17,789 nucleotides of DNA. It comes from Lysobacter stagni. Its GTDB lineage: Bacteria; Pseudomonadota; Gammaproteobacteria; Xanthomonadales; Xanthomonadaceae. The translations under genes were made by a program, and so were the position numbers. Positions 15,758 through 17,789 of the stretch are shown here, one piece after another (the first letter of the stretch is position 1; every line of letters begins with the position of its first letter). The notes beneath the pieces are model-generated. The model was given only the letters and a program-made list of their open reading frames with translations, ran no database searches and was not told where the DNA came from. Where the stretch lies: assembly GCF_030053425.1 (NCBI RefSeq), contig NZ_JASGBI010000003.1, positions 1 through 17,789 of the forward strand, given 5' to 3'.

Positions 15758-16044
15758 CCGTCATGGTGCCCGCACTGCCCGAGGCCGAAGTCCGCGCCGC
15801 GCTGCATGCGGAGCAGTGGGAATACGCGTTCGGCCTGTTGGCCGACCACGATCGCGCCGTGCGCGAAGCGCTCGATGGCGTGGAGCTGGCCGCCCTGCCC
15901 GCCGCGCCGTGGCGCGAGTTGCTGGAACGGCAGTGCGCCCTGCTGGCCGACCTGACCCTGGTGCGCGACGAAACCGCGCGCACCCTCGCACGCCTGGGCC
16001 GCGACCGTCGCGGCGCCCTGGCCTACCGGACCAGCGCGGGATGA
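15754..16044 (+). CDS. FliT-like small helical protein
   Basis: The frame can start at GTG 15754 (96 residues, overlapping the fliS stop as GTGA) or ATG 15763 (93 residues). The protein is acidic and predicted helical throughout, with Leu/Ala heptad-like spacing in EQWEYAFGLLADHDRAVREAL and LERQCALLADLTLVRDETAR (each about 20 residues). Size, helix content and position after fliD-fliS fit a FliT-type chaperone, which in enterobacteria binds FliD and the FlhDC regulator. Sequence alone does not prove this; no motif I can name is decisive. Its stop overlaps the next start by four bases (ATGA). Confidence 0.75.
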   Translation: MTVMVPALPEAEVRAALHAEQWEYAFGLLADHDRAVREALDGVELAALPAAPWRELLERQCALLADLTLVRDETARTLARLGRDRRGALAYRTSAG

Positions 16045-16601
16045 CCCCTTACGCGGCCGACACCGCGCTGTTCGAGCAGGTGCTGGTGCACGAGGACCGG
16101 CGCGCCGCCGCATTCCTGCCCGGCACGATCGACCGCGCCGTCGCCGCCGCTGCCGCGATGCAGGCCGAACGCCTGCTGGCCGCCCTCGCCCACGGCGAAG
16201 GCGTGCGCAACGACGATGCCGACGACCTGGCCGAAACCGCCTCGGCCGTGCAGCGCGTGGAAGCCAAGCTGGACCTGCTGCTGGGGCTGTTCGGCGTGCT
16301 GATGCGCGAACGCGGCCACCTGCCCGCCCCGACCCGCCTGCGCTGGTCCACGCGCGGCGCCCGCCTGAACACCGACGAACGCACCGCCCCGGTCGCCGAC
16401 GGCACCCCGGGCCTGCTGCGCCTGCAGCCGGCCGAATGGCTGCCGGACTGCATCGAGCTCCCCGGCCAGGTCATGGCCGGCGAACCCGGTCGCCTGTGGG
16501 TGCGGTTCGACCCGCTGCCGGCAGGGCTGGCCGACGCGCTGGAGCGCCACCTGTTCCGGCTGCACCGCCGCCAGGTCGCCGAGACCCGCCGCCACCGCTG
16601 A
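16041..16601 (+). CDS. Degenerate PilZ-like flagellar-cluster protein
   Basis: The 186-residue protein has a helical N-terminal half (about residues 1-90, with AETASAVQRVEAKLDLLLGL) and a C-terminal half that reads like a PilZ beta barrel. LRWSTRGARL (100-109) resembles the second PilZ motif (D/N-x-S-x-x-G). A strand series with GLLRLQPAEWLPDCIELPGQV follows, then WVRFDPLP (about 153-160) and a final helix ALERHLFRLHRRQ. The RxxxR motif that normally precedes and binds c-di-GMP is not visible, so it may not bind the nucleotide. Overlap with the fliT-like gene implies coexpression with fliS. A role in c-di-GMP or filament control is inference. Confidence 0.7.
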   Translation: MTPYAADTALFEQVLVHEDRRAAAFLPGTIDRAVAAAAAMQAERLLAALAHGEGVRNDDADDLAETASAVQRVEAKLDLLLGLFGVLMRERGHLPAPTRLRWSTRGARLNTDERTAPVADGTPGLLRLQPAEWLPDCIELPGQVMAGEPGRLWVRFDPLPAGLADALERHLFRLHRRQVAETRRHR

Positions 16602-16740
16602 CACGGCGGCCGCTCCTAAACCTTGGACAGCTTCACAGTTCCGCGTATCCGTTCTTGACGCCGATGGCGCCGATACCCCGCCGAACTGTGCCGCATTTGT
16701 CGTTGCCGTCACAATCCGAGCGTGAACGAATGGCCCCTCC

Positions 16741-16768
16741 ACGTCACCTCCGCTAAGGTGACGTCACC
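16741..16768. promoter_or_regulatory. Palindromic operator-like site upstream of the regulator gene
   Basis: GGTGACGTCACC (16757-16768) is a perfect 12-bp palindrome. An extra ACGTCACC lies at 16741-16748, which also pairs with 16757-16764 around an 8-base loop. Three copies of the same 8-base half-site in 28 bases, 30 bases before the predicted start of the response regulator gene, look like a protein-binding site. I found no good -10/-35, sigma-28 or sigma-54 match nearby. Confidence 0.5.
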
Positions 16769-16797
16769 AGGAACGGCGAGCCATTGGGGAAACGGAG

Positions 16798-17442
16798 TTG
16801 GGGTCGGGGTTGTTGCGTGTACTGATCTGTGACGACCACACGCTGGTCCGCGCAGGATTGCGTCGTCTGCTCGAGTCGTTCGCGGATATCGAAGTCGTGG
16901 CCGAGGCGGCCAATGCCGACCAGGCCATCGTCGGCGCCCGCCAGCATGGGCCCGACATCGTCTTGCTCGACCTGTCGATGCCCGGCCGCAGCGGTTTCGA
17001 GGCGCTGGTCGAACTGCGCCGCGACCACCCCACCTGCTCGGTCGTGGTGATGTCCATGCACGACGATCCCACCCACGTACGCGAGGCCCTGGCCCGCGGC
17101 GCCAGCGGATTCGTCGTCAAGGAAGCCGCGCCGGCGGAGCTGGAAATCGCCCTCCGCGCCGCCGCCGCCGGCCGCACCTACCTGAGCCCGCAGGTCTCGG
17201 CACCGCAGTTGTTCGCCCGTCCGCGCAGCGACGAGGGCATCGATTCCCTGCCACCGCGCCAGCGCGAGATCCTCGCCGCCCTCGGCGCGGGCCGCACCAG
17301 CAAGCAGATCGCGTCGGACCTGGGCATCAGCGTCAAGACGGTGGAAACCCACCGCGCGCGCATCATGGCGGCCCTGGGCTGCCGCAACGCGATCGAGTTG
17401 CTGCGCATGGCGATGCGGTTGCACGACCGGCCGCAGGGCTGA
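16798..17442 (+). CDS. NarL/LuxR-family response regulator
   Basis: The protein of about 210 residues has an N-terminal receiver domain and a C-terminal LuxR-type DNA-binding domain. Counting from TTG 16798, the receiver has the acidic pair D12/D13, phospho-acceptor D58 in IVLLDLSMPG, S86 and K108. The HTH (about 149-207) has LPPRQREILAALGAGRTSKQ and then IASDLGISVKTVETHRARI. Only TTG starts are available near the N-terminus: 16798, 16810 or 16813. Family members usually have two to five residues before RVLICDD, favouring 16810 or 16813; GGGGA at 16786 favours 16798. No histidine kinase is in view. Position suggests a flagellar or motility role, but this is not shown. Confidence 0.92.
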   Translation: MGSGLLRVLICDDHTLVRAGLRRLLESFADIEVVAEAANADQAIVGARQHGPDIVLLDLSMPGRSGFEALVELRRDHPTCSVVVMSMHDDPTHVREALARGASGFVVKEAAPAELEIALRAAAAGRTYLSPQVSAPQLFARPRSDEGIDSLPPRQREILAALGAGRTSKQIASDLGISVKTVETHRARIMAALGCRNAIELLRMAMRLHDRPQG

Positions 17443-17503
17443 TCCGAAGGGCCGCCGTCTGGCGGGCAGCACCAGCGCAGACGCTACTGCGGTTTCAAGA
17501 ACA

Positions 17504-17533
17504 TAGCCCGGGTACGCGAAGCGCACCCAGGGT
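17504..17533. repeat. REP-like hairpin
   Basis: TAGCCCGGGTACGCGAAGCG followed by CACCCAGGG forms an imperfect stem (CCCGGGT with ACCCAGG). It resembles the widely dispersed GCCCGGGTAAGC...GCACCCGGG intergenic repeats of proteobacteria, recalled from general knowledge. It lies 61 bases after the regulator stop. The region 17443-17580 otherwise shows nothing I can name. Confidence 0.5.
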
Positions 17534-17580
17534 TGCTGCTGCTCATGACGCCCCACCGCCTTTGGCGTTCCCGACCACCG

Positions 17581-17789
<209 letters not shown>

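Overview
The window is a late flagellar gene block from a high-GC gammaproteobacterium, most likely of the family Xanthomonadaceae/Lysobacteraceae (Lysobacter, Luteimonas, Xanthomonas and relatives). Three things point there: the gene order cheV-flgBCDEFGHIJKL-fliC-fliD-fliS; a flgB promoter of RpoN (sigma-54) type next to a fliC promoter of FliA (sigma-28) type; and several dispersed GC-rich palindromic repeat families. The genus is an inference; no rRNA or other marker is present. All genes lie on the + strand.

Layout. Positions 1-309 hold a dispersed repeat element with a short GGCAAC array. cheV (310-1236) encodes a CheW-REC chemotaxis coupling protein. A near-perfect sigma-54 promoter (1405-1420) starts the rod, hook and ring series: flgB, flgC (rod), flgD (hook cap), flgE (hook), flgF, flgG (rod), flgH (L ring), flgI (P ring). 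A second sigma-54 site (8167-8180) lies directly in front of flgJ (rod cap plus muramidase), followed by flgK and flgL (hook-filament junction). After 462 bp without genes comes fliC (flagellin), with a good sigma-28 promoter, a long structured leader and a strong rho-independent terminator. Then follow an 18-codon small ORF, fliD (filament cap), and the overlapping trio fliS, a fliT-like gene and a degenerate PilZ-like gene. The last gene is a NarL/LuxR-type response regulator. The right end (17443-17789) holds a REP-like hairpin, a 159-bp hexanucleotide array and an inverted copy of the left-end repeat.

How the genes work together. FlgB, C, F and G build the rod under the FlgJ cap, while FlgJ opens the peptidoglycan. 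FlgI and FlgH form the bushings. FlgE polymerises under FlgD into the hook. FlgK and FlgL adapt hook to filament. FliC polymerises under FliD, and FliS guards FliC before export. CheV links receptors to CheA. The likely hierarchy is RpoN for hook-basal-body genes and FliA for flagellin, as known in polar-flagellate gammaproteobacteria.

I found no clear undescribed biological system; the protein-coding content is a conventional flagellar cluster. The more unusual material is between the genes. Every flagellar gap longer than about 60 bp up to fliC carries a palindromic repeat. One repeat contains a nested two-palindrome insert. The flgJ promoter predicts a leaderless mRNA. Two 40-bp perfect inverted repeats bracket the block. 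The PilZ-like protein lacks a visible c-di-GMP-binding RxxxR in the expected place.
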